Below are positions 21,500-30,012 of a stretch of 32,810 bases of DNA, one piece after another. Source of the stretch: UMGS1307 sp964523005. Lineage in GTDB: Bacteria > Bacillota > Clostridia > Oscillospirales > CAG-382. Location of the stretch: assembly GCA_964523005.1 (NCBI GenBank), contig CAZFZL010000001.1, positions 1 through 32,810 of the forward strand, given 5' to 3'. Numbering within the stretch: position 1 is the first letter of the stretch; each line of letters begins with the position of its first letter. The position numbers and the translations under genes are program-made. Below the pieces are notes generated by a model, which saw nothing but the letters and a program-made list of their open reading frames with translations, did no database searches and was not told the origin of the DNA.

Positions 21500-23290
21500 A
21501 TGATTCGTGCACATGTAATGATCTGCGGCGGCACAGGCTGCACATCCTCAGGCAGCGACAAGCTCGCGGCGGCGCTTGAAACAGAGCTTAAGACGAGAGG
21601 GCTTGAGGAAGAAATAAAGGTCGTAAGGACAGGCTGCTTCGGCCTGTGCGCGCTCGGCCCGATAATGATAGTTTATCCCGACGGTACGTTTTACATCAGG
21701 GTAACGCCTGATGATATTCCTGAGATCGTCGAAGAACACCTGCTCAAGGGCAGAGTCGTGCAGAGACTCGTCTATGACGATTCCGGCGTACCGGACATCA
21801 AGGCGAACTCGCTCAACGAGACGGGCTTCTATAAGAAGCAGAAGAGAGTCGCGCTGCGCAACTGCGGCGTTATCAACCCCGAAGAAATCGACGAGTACAT
21901 AGCTCTCGACGGTTACAGAGCGCTCGGTAAAGTTCTTACCGAAATGACTCCGGACCAGGTCATCCAGACCATTCTCGACAGCGGGCTGCGCGGCAGAGGC
22001 GGCGGCGGATTCCCGACCGGCCGTAAATGGATGTTTGCCGCGAAGGTACCGTCCGACAAGAAATATGTCGTATGTAACGCCGATGAGGGCGACCCCGGCG
22101 CATTCATGGACCGTTCGGTGCTTGAAGGCGATCCGCACGCAGTCATAGAGGCTATGGCTATTGCAGGCTATGCGATAGGCGCAGACGAAGGCTATATCTA
22201 CGTCAGAGCCGAATACCCGATAGCTATCAAACGCCTTGAGATCGCAATACGCGAGGCGCGCGAATACAATTTGCTCGGCAAGGACATATTCGGCACAGGC
22301 TTCAACTTCGACATCACGCTTCGCTTCGGCGCAGGCGCGTTCGTCTGCGGTGAAGAAACGGCGCTGCTCACCTCGATAGAAGGCAAGCGCGGCGAGCCGC
22401 GTCCGAGACCTCCGTTCCCGGCGGTCAAGGGTCTGTTCGGTCAGCCTACGATAATCAATAACGTTGAAACACTCGCAAACATCGCACAGATTATACTCAA
22501 GGGCGCGGACTGGTTCGCTTCCATGGGTACTGAAAAGTCGAAGGGCACGAAGGTCTTTGCGCTCGGCGGCAAGATAAACCACACCGGACTCGTTGAGATC
22601 CCGATGGGCACGACGCTGCGCGAGATAATATATGACATCGGCGGCGGTATCCCGAACGGCAAGAAATTCAAGGCGGCTCAGACCGGCGGCCCGTCCGGCG
22701 GCTGTATCCCGGCTTCGCATCTTGACACGCCGATCGATTACGATTCGCTCATAGCTATCGGCTCGATGATGGGTTCAGGCGGACTTATCGTCATGGATGA
22801 AGACAACTGCATGGTCGACATAGCGAAATTCTTCCTTGAATTCACGGTCGACGAATCGTGCGGCAAATGCGCACCGTGCCGTATCGGTACAAGAAGGATG
22901 CTTGAGATACTCGAACGCATAACGAACGGTCAGGGTCAGGACGGCGATATCGAGAAGCTCGAAGAGCTTGCCATGAATATAAAAACATCGGCGCTCTGCG
23001 GACTCGGTCAGACGGCTCCGAACCCGGTGCTCAGCACGCTGCGGTATTTCCGCGACGAATACGAAGCTCATATCTATGAGAAACGCTGCCCGGCGCACCA
23101 CTGCAAGAAGCTTGCCGTGATCTCCATCAATCCGGAAAAATGCAAGGGCTGCTCCGCGTGCTCGCGCGCATGTCCGGTAGAAGCTATCAGCGGCGAGATA
23201 AAGAAGCCGTTCGTCATAGACCAGTCCAAGTGCATCAAGTGCCGCACCTGCATTGATAAGTGCAGATTCGGTGCGATAGAAATAAAGTAA
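21500..23290 (+). CDS. hydB: NuoF/HydB-like flavin and NADH-binding hydrogenase subunit
   Basis: 596 residues. An N-terminal thioredoxin-like [2Fe-2S] domain (C9, C14, C46, C50) is followed by the NuoF core: GLRGRGGGGFPTGRKW (NADH/FMN), CNADEGDPGAFMDR, CGEETALLTSIEG, and ESCGKCAPCRIGTRR for a [4Fe-4S] cluster. At the C-terminus is a 2x[4Fe-4S] ferredoxin domain (CKGCSACSRACP and CIKCRTCIDKC). This is the layout of HydB in electron-bifurcating or NAD(P)-linked [FeFe]-hydrogenases. It is the site where NADH exchanges electrons through FMN. AGGAG lies upstream of the start. Confidence 0.95.
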   Translation: MIRAHVMICGGTGCTSSGSDKLAAALETELKTRGLEEEIKVVRTGCFGLCALGPIMIVYPDGTFYIRVTPDDIPEIVEEHLLKGRVVQRLVYDDSGVPDIKANSLNETGFYKKQKRVALRNCGVINPEEIDEYIALDGYRALGKVLTEMTPDQVIQTILDSGLRGRGGGGFPTGRKWMFAAKVPSDKKYVVCNADEGDPGAFMDRSVLEGDPHAVIEAMAIAGYAIGADEGYIYVRAEYPIAIKRLEIAIREAREYNLLGKDIFGTGFNFDITLRFGAGAFVCGEETALLTSIEGKRGEPRPRPPFPAVKGLFGQPTIINNVETLANIAQIILKGADWFASMGTEKSKGTKVFALGGKINHTGLVEIPMGTTLREIIYDIGGGIPNGKKFKAAQTGGPSGGCIPASHLDTPIDYDSLIAIGSMMGSGGLIVMDEDNCMVDIAKFFLEFTVDESCGKCAPCRIGTRRMLEILERITNGQGQDGDIEKLEELAMNIKTSALCGLGQTAPNPVLSTLRYFRDEYEAHIYEKRCPAHHCKKLAVISINPEKCKGCSACSRACPVEAISGEIKKPFVIDQSKCIKCRTCIDKCRFGAIEIK

Positions 23291-23303
23291 TCGGGAGGAA
23301 ATA

Positions 23304-25052
23304 ATGATGAACACAGTAAATATAACCATTGACGGCATCAAAGTGACGGTTCCTGCCGATTACACTGTGCTTGAAGCCGCGAAGGAAGCAAAGGTATATA
23401 TACCTACGCTCTGCTACCTCAAGGGCATCAACCAGATAGGCGCGTGCCGCATGTGTCTTGTTGAGGCATCGGGAACGAGAGGGCTTGCCGCCGCGTGCGT
23501 GCTGCCCGTTACCGACGGCATGACGGTCACGACGAACAACGATAAGATACGCAAGGCAAGAAAATCCACACTCGAGCTGCTTCTCTCAAACCACAACAGA
23601 GAATGCACGTCCTGCATCAGATCAAGAAACTGCGAATTTCAGACGCTCTGCAACGAATACGGCGTTGACGGATACCCGTACGACGGCGCGAAGACGGAAT
23701 CGACGATCGATGACGTCAGCCCGTCAATCGTCAGAGACAACAGCAAATGTATACTCTGCCGCCGCTGTGTTGCAGCGTGCAACGACGTTCAGAAGATAGG
23801 CGCGATAGGCGTCGGACGCAGAGGCTTCAAGACGAGAGTCGGATGCATCTACGACAAGTCGCTCGCCGATTCACCGTGCGTTAACTGCGGACAGTGCATC
23901 GCCGCGTGCCCGACGGGCGCGCTCCACGAAAAGGACAGCACGGCAGACGTTTGGAAGGCACTTGCCGATCCGGATAAATATGTCGTCGTTCAGCCCGCGC
24001 CTGCCGTAAGAGCAGCGCTCGGCGAAGAATTCGGAATGCCGGTCGGAACGTGTGTCACGGGCAAGCTTGCGGCTTCGCTTCGCCGTCTCGGCTTTGATAA
24101 GGTGTTCGACACTGACTTCGCTGCCGACCTTACGATCATGGAAGAGGGCACGGAATTCCTCGGAAGGATCAAGAATAACGGTGTGCTTCCGATGATCACG
24201 TCATGCTCGCCCGGCTGGATCAAATACTGCGAGACGTTCTACCCCGAATTTATACCGAACCTCAGCTCCTGCAAATCACCGCACGAGATGATGGGTGCTG
24301 TAATAAAAACGTATTTTGCCGAAAAGAACAACATCGATCCCGAAAAGATATACACTGTATCGGTCATGCCTTGCACCGCGAAGAAGTTTGAAGCAAAGCG
24401 CGGCGAGCTCGGACGTGACGGCATACAGGACGTTGACGCCGTTATCACGACCCGCGAGCTCGCGAGGATGATAAGAACGGCAGGCATCGATTTCACGGAG
24501 CTTGACGACGAGGATTTCGACGATGTGCTCGGCGAATCGACCGGCGCAGGTGTCATATTCGGAGCTACGGGCGGCGTTATGGAAGCGGCTCTTCGTACAG
24601 TGTACGAGGTCGTCACCGGAAAGACGCTCGAAAACGTCAACTTTGAGGCTGTAAGAGGAACCGAAGGCGTTAAGGAAGCGACGATCGACGTCGGCGGCAC
24701 CCCCGTAAGAGTGGCTGTCGCGAACGGTACGGGAAATGCTTCAGCACTGCTTGAAAAGGTCAAGAGCGGCGAGAAGCATTACGATTTCATCGAGATCATG
24801 GGCTGCCCGGGTGGCTGCGTGACCGGCGGCGGTCAGCCGATACTCACCGCGAAGCAGCAGCTTTCGCTCGACGCGAAAACGCTCAGAGCATCGGCTCTCT
24901 ACAAAGAAGACGAGGGCAAGACGCTCCGCAAGTCGCACGAGAACCCCTCCATCAAAAAAATCTACGCGGAATTCTTTGGAGAGCCTAACAGCCATAAAGC
25001 GCACGAGCTTCTTCATACATCATATGTACCGAGGAAGAAATACAACATCTGA
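23304..25052 (+). CDS. hydA: [FeFe]-hydrogenase catalytic subunit HydA
   Basis: 582 residues. Domains: plant-type [2Fe-2S] (C37, C48, C51, C65); His-ligated [4Fe-4S] (H97, C101, C104, C110); 2x[4Fe-4S] (C149/152/155/159 and C192/195/198/202); H-cluster domain with L1 TSCSPGW (299-305), L2 MPCTAKKFE (355-363) and L3 EIMGCPGGCVTGGGQP (497-512); and a C-terminal small-subunit-like region to 582. It catalyses reversible H2 production. L1 has Ser302 where many monomeric enzymes have a second Cys; I believe the TSCSP form is known among multimeric clostridial enzymes. GGAGG lies upstream; the next codon is also ATG and has slightly better spacing. The maturases HydE, HydF and HydG are not in the window. 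Confidence 0.96.
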   Translation: MMNTVNITIDGIKVTVPADYTVLEAAKEAKVYIPTLCYLKGINQIGACRMCLVEASGTRGLAAACVLPVTDGMTVTTNNDKIRKARKSTLELLLSNHNRECTSCIRSRNCEFQTLCNEYGVDGYPYDGAKTESTIDDVSPSIVRDNSKCILCRRCVAACNDVQKIGAIGVGRRGFKTRVGCIYDKSLADSPCVNCGQCIAACPTGALHEKDSTADVWKALADPDKYVVVQPAPAVRAALGEEFGMPVGTCVTGKLAASLRRLGFDKVFDTDFAADLTIMEEGTEFLGRIKNNGVLPMITSCSPGWIKYCETFYPEFIPNLSSCKSPHEMMGAVIKTYFAEKNNIDPEKIYTVSVMPCTAKKFEAKRGELGRDGIQDVDAVITTRELARMIRTAGIDFTELDDEDFDDVLGESTGAGVIFGATGGVMEAALRTVYEVVTGKTLENVNFEAVRGTEGVKEATIDVGGTPVRVAVANGTGNASALLEKVKSGEKHYDFIEIMGCPGGCVTGGGQPILTAKQQLSLDAKTLRASALYKEDEGKTLRKSHENPSIKKIYAEFFGEPNSHKAHELLHTSYVPRKKYNI

Positions 25053-25064
25053 TCTGCGTTCATC

Positions 25065-25090
25065 AGGGCTTGCCGGCGGCAAGCCCTTTT
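25065..25090 (+). terminator. Terminator of the hydrogenase operon
   Basis: A 9-bp GC-rich stem (25066-25074 with 25078-25086) with a 3-base loop, followed by TTTT. Only 34 bases separate it from the deoC start, so deoC either depends on read-through or on a promoter within hydA. Confidence 0.85.
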
Positions 25091-25124
25091 GCGTTCATTC
25101 AGCGGGAAAGGAAACGGTCAGGTC

Positions 25125-25808
25125 ATGGAAAAAACGTACTTCGGATATACTGCTTCTCAGATAATATCAAAAACGGACCATACGCTTCTCGGCAGGACCG
25201 CAACGCTTGAGCAGCTCGATAAGGTATGCTGTGAAGCGCTTGAATACGGTGCGGCAAGCGTGTGCATACCGCCGTGCTTTGTGAAAACGGCGCGCGCATA
25301 TGACGGTAAACTTACAGTCTGCACCGTTATCGGTTTCCCTAACGGCTATTCGACATCGCGCATGAAGAGCTTCGAGGCTCGGTGCGCTGTCGAGGACGGG
25401 GCGGACGAGATCGATATGGTCATCAATACAAATTATGTGCGAATGGGCAGATACGCTGACGCGCTTGCCGAGATCAACGAAGTCAAACGCGCCTGTGATT
25501 GGAAAACGCTCAAGGTGATAATAGAAACGTGTCTGCTGACGCAGAGCGAGAAGATCAACGCCGCGAGAACGGTATCCGAATCGGACGCCGATTATATCAA
25601 AACGTCCACCGGTTTTTCAACGGGCGGCGCGACGCGCGAGGACGTGGCGCTTCTTAAGGCATACTGCAAGGGAAAAAAGCTCAAAGCGGCAGGCGGGATA
25701 AAAACAATAAGAGACGCGGCAGATTTTCTGTCGCTCGGAGCTCATCGGCTAGGCTCAAGCTCATTGCTCGGGATGATATTAAAAGAAGAAAACGATGAAA
25801 AACTATGA
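25125..25808 (+). CDS. deoC: Deoxyribose-phosphate aldolase
   Basis: 227 residues, normal for DeoC, which splits 2-deoxyribose-5-phosphate into acetaldehyde and glyceraldehyde-3-phosphate in deoxynucleoside breakdown. The Schiff-base lysine K159 lies in YIKTSTGFS, the second lysine K187 in LKAAGGIKT, and the catalytic Asp in DEIDMVIN (D97). I start at the ATG 25125 because relatives begin near it and an earlier ATG at 25089 lies in the terminator tail. GGAAAGGAAA is upstream, though rather far. It overlaps cdd by 14 bases. Confidence 0.95.
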   Translation: MEKTYFGYTASQIISKTDHTLLGRTATLEQLDKVCCEALEYGAASVCIPPCFVKTARAYDGKLTVCTVIGFPNGYSTSRMKSFEARCAVEDGADEIDMVINTNYVRMGRYADALAEINEVKRACDWKTLKVIIETCLLTQSEKINAARTVSESDADYIKTSTGFSTGGATREDVALLKAYCKGKKLKAAGGIKTIRDAADFLSLGAHRLGSSSLLGMILKEENDEKL

Positions 25809-26208
25809 ATTTCTTGCCAAAGCCGCGCTTGAGGCGGTGAAGAACGCCTATGCACCTTATTCGCACTATACTGTCGGTGCCGCGCTGTTAACGGCGCAGG
25901 GCAGGATATACACGGGCTGCAACATCGAAAACGCTGCTTACGGTCCGTCTGTGTGCGCTGAGCGCACGGCGCTTTTCAAGGCGGTAAGCGAAGGCGAGCG
26001 TGAGTTCGAAGCGATAGCCGTGGCAGGCGGAAAAGACGGCGAATGCGTTGAATATTTCATGCCGTGCGGCGTGTGCAGACAGGTGCTGGCGGAGTTTTGC
26101 AAAAGCGACTTCGTTATATGCGCTGTATGCAGCGGTGCGCCGACGAAGTTCTATACTCTCGCACAGCTTTTGCCTTATATGTTCTCGAAAAAGAGCATCG
26201 GACAATAA
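25795..26208 (+). CDS. cdd: Cytidine deaminase
   Basis: 137 residues, the usual size of the tetrameric Cdd. It deaminates cytidine and deoxycytidine to uridine and deoxyuridine, feeding the phosphorylase encoded next. Zinc ligands are C54 with catalytic E56 (VCAERTA), and C91 and C94 (MPCGVCRQ). The substrate-binding Asn-Glu pair sits in GCNIENAAYG. It overlaps the end of deoC by 14 bases, so coupling is likely. Confidence 0.97.
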   Translation: MKNYEFLAKAALEAVKNAYAPYSHYTVGAALLTAQGRIYTGCNIENAAYGPSVCAERTALFKAVSEGEREFEAIAVAGGKDGECVEYFMPCGVCRQVLAEFCKSDFVICAVCSGAPTKFYTLAQLLPYMFSKKSIGQ

Positions 26209-26223
26209 CGGAAGGAAACGGAT

Positions 26224-26991
26224 ATGGAAAGCGAAAAAGCGTTTCATCTCAAAATAAGCCGCGGTGACGTCGGCAGATACAGCATTCTCCCCGGCGACCC
26301 TGGCAGATGCAAAAAAATAGCGCGTTATTTTGACAGCGCGATGTTTCTTTCATCAAACCGCGAATACACTGTCTGGACAGGTACGCTTGACGGCGAGAAG
26401 GTGAGCGTATGCTCTACCGGGATAGGCGGCCCCTCGAGCGCGATAGCAATAGAAGAGCTTGCCGGCTGCGGTGTCGATACGTTTATCCGCGTCGGGACGT
26501 GCGGAGGGCTGAACGAGAAGGTTATGAGCGGTGACTGTGTAGTCGCGACCGCCGCTATAAGACAGGACGGAACGAGCAGAGAATACGCGCCGTACGAATT
26601 TCCGGCGGCAGCGGACTTCTCTGTTGTGAGCGCACTTGTAAGCTCTCTTGAAGAGCTTGGGTTCAGCTACCACACGGGCATAGTGCAAAGCAAGGATTCC
26701 TTCTACGGACAGCATTCGCCGGAGCGGATGCCGACGTCGCAGGAGCTTTTATACAAATGGGAATGCTGGAAACGGCTCGGAGTGCTTGCGAGCGAAATGG
26801 AGTCGGCGGCGCAGTTCGTTGTCGGTTCGTCGCTCGGTGTGCGTTGCGGTGCAGTGTTCCACACGGTCTGGAACCAGGAACGCGCAAAGCTCGGACTGCC
26901 GAATCCGCAGGACGAGGATACCGACAAGGCAATAAGGGCGGCGATCGGGGCGCTCCGGATATTGATTGCAAAGGATAAGGCAGGAAAGTGA
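26224..26991 (+). CDS. udp: Uridine phosphorylase
   Basis: 255 residues of the nucleoside phosphorylase-I family. Motifs: LPGDPGRCKKIA at the N-terminus (phosphate binding), STGIGGPSSAIAIEEL, RVGTCGGLNEKV, and LASEMESAAQFVV (ribose-binding Glu-Met-Glu). The residues QSKDSFYGQHSPERMP fit uridine phosphorylase rather than purine enzymes. It splits uridine and probably deoxyuridine to uracil plus (deoxy)ribose-1-phosphate. With DeoC and Cdd it makes a pyrimidine salvage or carbon-use set; the phosphopentomutase step (deoB) is not in the window. The stop overlaps the next gene by 4 bases (GTGA). Confidence 0.93.
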   Translation: MESEKAFHLKISRGDVGRYSILPGDPGRCKKIARYFDSAMFLSSNREYTVWTGTLDGEKVSVCSTGIGGPSSAIAIEELAGCGVDTFIRVGTCGGLNEKVMSGDCVVATAAIRQDGTSREYAPYEFPAAADFSVVSALVSSLEELGFSYHTGIVQSKDSFYGQHSPERMPTSQELLYKWECWKRLGVLASEMESAAQFVVGSSLGVRCGAVFHTVWNQERAKLGLPNPQDEDTDKAIRAAIGALRILIAKDKAGK

Positions 26992-28955
26992 CTCATCTGC
27001 ACCGTTTTCTTTTGCTTTTTTGCGCGGCTGCGATGCTGCTGATGCTCATTGCGTCGTGCAGCCCTCAAAACGGCGTATCAACCGCTCCGGCGGCTTCGTC
27101 TGAAGCCGATCCCGGGCAGGCGTCTCTGTCGGAAGAGAGCACAGCACAGACGGAATTCATTGCGGCCGGGCTTGAAGAGCTTGAAGCGCTGCTCACGACG
27201 CTGCCGCAGAACGGGAGCGCCGTAGTCACCGTGACGGGCGACGTGACGGTCAACGCCGATCTTACGGTCGGTTTTCCTCTTACGCTCATTTTCGGGGGCA
27301 CGGTGGAATACGGCGGCTCAACGGTGTATGTGAAGACCGACAGCGAAGCGCCGATAACCGTAATAACACAGTCGGGCGCGCAGGAAGGCGCGATATGCAT
27401 CGAAGCGCCGTTCGCATCGCTTGTCTGGGAGGGCGAACAAATTCCCGACGAGCTGTATACTGCGATGTACATGAACGTGAAGGAATACAACGGTACGCCG
27501 ATGAGCAAATACGGCTACGGCGGCACGGGCAGCGCACGGCTGGAGTTGTTAGACGCGTGCGGACTTGAATGGACGGTAGACGGGAGCACGGTAAGCGCCG
27601 TATACCCGTATAGCTTCAATGAGAAAGAATTACTTTCTGCCGTGCCGGAAACGACGTCCTCGGGCGAGACTGCGTTTTCCGGGGAAAAAGAAGACGGAAC
27701 TGTCGACCTTTCGGACGGATGTACGCTGTGCGTGACCGACGGAGACGGCGCGTCGTTTACTTACGTCATAATGGCAGTAAGGAAAATATACAGTATACCG
27801 CAGGTAAATATATATACTGACGACGGCTGCAAAATAACAGAGCGCTACGAATACGTCGGCGCGACGGTGAGTATAACGGGCGTCGGCGAATACGAGTCGC
27901 TTGCAGCTGCTGCGGCGCAGATAAGAGGGCGCGGCCATTCGACGTGGAAATTTGAAAAAAAGCCGTACAGGATAAAATTCGACGAAAAGACAAAGGTGCT
28001 CGGAATGAAAAAGTCGCGCGACTGGGTGCTGCTTGCCAACTATTCCGATAAATCGCTTATACGCAACACCGTAGCTCTTGAACTTGCGGCGCAGTTCTCG
28101 TTCGATTTCACACCGCAGCAGATACCGGTCGACCTGTTTGTCAACGGCGAATACGCAGGCGTGTACAGCATCGGACAGCGCATAGAGGTCACAGACGGCA
28201 GGGTGGAGCTTGCCGAAGGCACGACACCCGAAACGACGGGCTATATGTTTGAGATAGGCGGCGCGGACACGTCAAGCGAAGTACAGGGCATCGATTATTT
28301 CACTGCAGGATATATAAAATTCGCGCGTATAATCTATCCCGAGGACGAAGACCGTACGGCGCAAATGAACAAATGGCTCATATCGTACATGAAGAAGGCG
28401 GACGAAGCCGTCACCGCGCTCGATGGATATGAGGAGTATATCGACGTCGATTCGTTCGTTGACTGGTTCATATTCACCGAGCTGACGTATAACCTTGACG
28501 CGTGCTTCAGGCGCAGCTGCTTTATGACGCTCGACGCGGGCGGAAAGCTGAAAATGGGACCGGTGTGGGACTTCGATCTTGCGCTCGGAAACTTTTCAAA
28601 GGACAACTTTTCGTACAACGACTGGGCAAGCGTCGGCGCTGAGGATGAATATGTCAAAGTGACGTGGATGAATTTTCTCACGAAGGACGAAAGCTTCATG
28701 ACGCGTGTAAGCGAGCGGTGGAACGCGCTGAAGGATACGCTGTACGACTGCGCGATGGAATCGATAGAAAGAAACAGCGCGCTCGTCGGCGCGTCGCAGG
28801 AAGAGAATTTCACCGTTTGGGACATTTGGAACGAGCGCGCAGGCTATCAGCCGGCGTTCATGTATAAGACTTATAACTCCTACGAAAAACAAATAGAATA
28901 CCTCAGAGCGTTCATAAGAAAACGCATTGCGTGGATGGACAGAAAGCTCAACTGA
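26988..28955 (+). CDS. CotH kinase family lipoprotein
   Basis: 655 residues from a GTG start that overlaps the udp stop. A lipoprotein signal peptide ends at C24 (LIAS-C), so the protein is anchored outside the membrane. Residues about 60-270 form a beta-rich region with no sure family. The CotH kinase-like domain (about 280-650) shows IRGRGHSTWKFEKKPYRIKF, LANYSDKSLIRNTVA, VDLFVNGEYAGVYSIGQRI and MGPVWDFDLALGN. CotH proteins are atypical kinases; spore-coat CotH phosphorylates coat proteins, while extracellular versions in gut Clostridia are common and poorly understood. Coupling to nucleoside salvage genes may be only transcriptional. Confidence 0.87.
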   Translation: MTHLHRFLLLFCAAAMLLMLIASCSPQNGVSTAPAASSEADPGQASLSEESTAQTEFIAAGLEELEALLTTLPQNGSAVVTVTGDVTVNADLTVGFPLTLIFGGTVEYGGSTVYVKTDSEAPITVITQSGAQEGAICIEAPFASLVWEGEQIPDELYTAMYMNVKEYNGTPMSKYGYGGTGSARLELLDACGLEWTVDGSTVSAVYPYSFNEKELLSAVPETTSSGETAFSGEKEDGTVDLSDGCTLCVTDGDGASFTYVIMAVRKIYSIPQVNIYTDDGCKITERYEYVGATVSITGVGEYESLAAAAAQIRGRGHSTWKFEKKPYRIKFDEKTKVLGMKKSRDWVLLANYSDKSLIRNTVALELAAQFSFDFTPQQIPVDLFVNGEYAGVYSIGQRIEVTDGRVELAEGTTPETTGYMFEIGGADTSSEVQGIDYFTAGYIKFARIIYPEDEDRTAQMNKWLISYMKKADEAVTALDGYEEYIDVDSFVDWFIFTELTYNLDACFRRSCFMTLDAGGKLKMGPVWDFDLALGNFSKDNFSYNDWASVGAEDEYVKVTWMNFLTKDESFMTRVSERWNALKDTLYDCAMESIERNSALVGASQEENFTVWDIWNERAGYQPAFMYKTYNSYEKQIEYLRAFIRKRIAWMDRKLN

Positions 28956-28966
28956 AAGGGAAAAAG

Positions 28967-29608
28967 ATGGAACTGTACATAATCAGGCACGGAGACCCCT
29001 ATTATCCGACCGATTCGCTCACCGAAAAGGGCGTTTGGGAGGCAAAGCTTCTTGCGAAGCGAATGAAAGAGTTGCGCCCTGATAAAATATATACTTCGCC
29101 GCTCGGCAGAGCGAAGCAGACCGCGTCGTATACCTGCGAGGCGCTTGGAATCGAACCGACCGTGGAGGATTGGACGGCGGAAAGCATGGACTATATGCGT
29201 TATCTCGACAGGAACGACGAAGAGTGTCTGAAAAAAAGCTATAGTTTTTCGTTTACGGACGGCGTGACGAACTATGAAGATTTCGCGCACGAGGAGCGCA
29301 GGACGTTTCTTGACACGATGCGGAAAAATTCCGATGATTTTCTGGCACGCCACGGCTATGGGCGCAGCGGCGCGCTTTACAGTATACTTGAGCCGAACGA
29401 TGAACGCATCGCCGTGTTCTGCCACGGCGGCTTCGGCGGCGCGTGGTGCTCACACCTGCTTTCGCTCCCGGCTGAGATGGGCTGGGTGGTGCTGACGCTC
29501 GCGACGACATCCGTATCGAAGTTTTCGTTTGAAAACCACGACAGCGGCAGGACAGTTCCGCGCTGCATATACCTCAACGACTGCAGCCATCTGCCTGATG
29601 TGCGATGA
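28967..29608 (+). CDS. Histidine phosphatase (phosphoglycerate mutase family)
   Basis: 213 residues. The phosphohistidine motif is LYIIRHGD (H8, R7), a second active-site histidine lies in VFCHGGFGG (H153), and TSPLGRAKQTA (43-53) is the usual conserved stretch. Such enzymes act as small-molecule or sugar phosphatases rather than true glycolytic mutases when they have this length and a single-domain form; the substrate is not predictable. I use the ATG at 28967, preceded by AAAGGG, rather than an in-frame ATG inside the preceding gene. It overlaps the next gene by 4 bases. Confidence 0.88.
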   Translation: MELYIIRHGDPYYPTDSLTEKGVWEAKLLAKRMKELRPDKIYTSPLGRAKQTASYTCEALGIEPTVEDWTAESMDYMRYLDRNDEECLKKSYSFSFTDGVTNYEDFAHEERRTFLDTMRKNSDDFLARHGYGRSGALYSILEPNDERIAVFCHGGFGGAWCSHLLSLPAEMGWVVLTLATTSVSKFSFENHDSGRTVPRCIYLNDCSHLPDVR

Positions 29609-30012
29609 AAAGCTCAAAGAAACGCCTGATCTTTGCCGGCGTGTTCGCGCTGCTGCTCGCCGCAGAGGTGCTTATCGCGTTGTATGTGCACGACTCGTTC
29701 GTGCGTCCCTACGGAGGAGACATTATAGCCGTCATCGCGCTGTGGTGCTTCATGCGTATATTCATGCCGGAGAAGATCAGCTTTTTGTGGCTGTTGTGCT
29801 TCGTTGCGGCTGTAGCGCTGGAAATATCGCAGTACTTCGGTCTTGCGGATTGCCTTACCGAGGCTTTCGGGCTTGAGAAGGGCGGAGTGCTGTATACGCT
29901 GCTCGGAAGCTCGTTCTCGTGGTATGATATGCTTTGCTATGCTGCCGGTACGGTGGTAACGGCACTGCACGATATAAAATCTTCTCATAGAGAAAAGGAA
30001 GTTCATAAATGA
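29605..30012 (+). CDS. DUF2809 family membrane protein
   Basis: 135 residues with four hydrophobic segments (about 8-28, 38-54, 58-76 and 102-120) and a charged C-terminus. The sequence VRPYGGDIIAVIALWCFMRIF and LEISQYFGL fits the DUF2809 family of small integral membrane proteins of unknown function. It begins with an ATGA overlap on the phosphatase gene and ends with an ATGA overlap on the next lipoprotein gene, so it is firmly part of the same operon. Confidence 0.8.
   Translation: MKSSKKRLIFAGVFALLLAAEVLIALYVHDSFVRPYGGDIIAVIALWCFMRIFMPEKISFLWLLCFVAAVALEISQYFGLADCLTEAFGLEKGGVLYTLLGSSFSWYDMLCYAAGTVVTALHDIKSSHREKEVHK

Noticed and set aside
21548..22720. Long open frame (390 codons) on the minus strand opposite the NuoF-like gene
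   Set aside because: It is antisense to a clear, conserved gene, has no ribosome binding site or recognisable domain, and arises from the codon bias of the plus-strand gene. The same holds for 14478-15410 and 19731-20555 on the minus strand.
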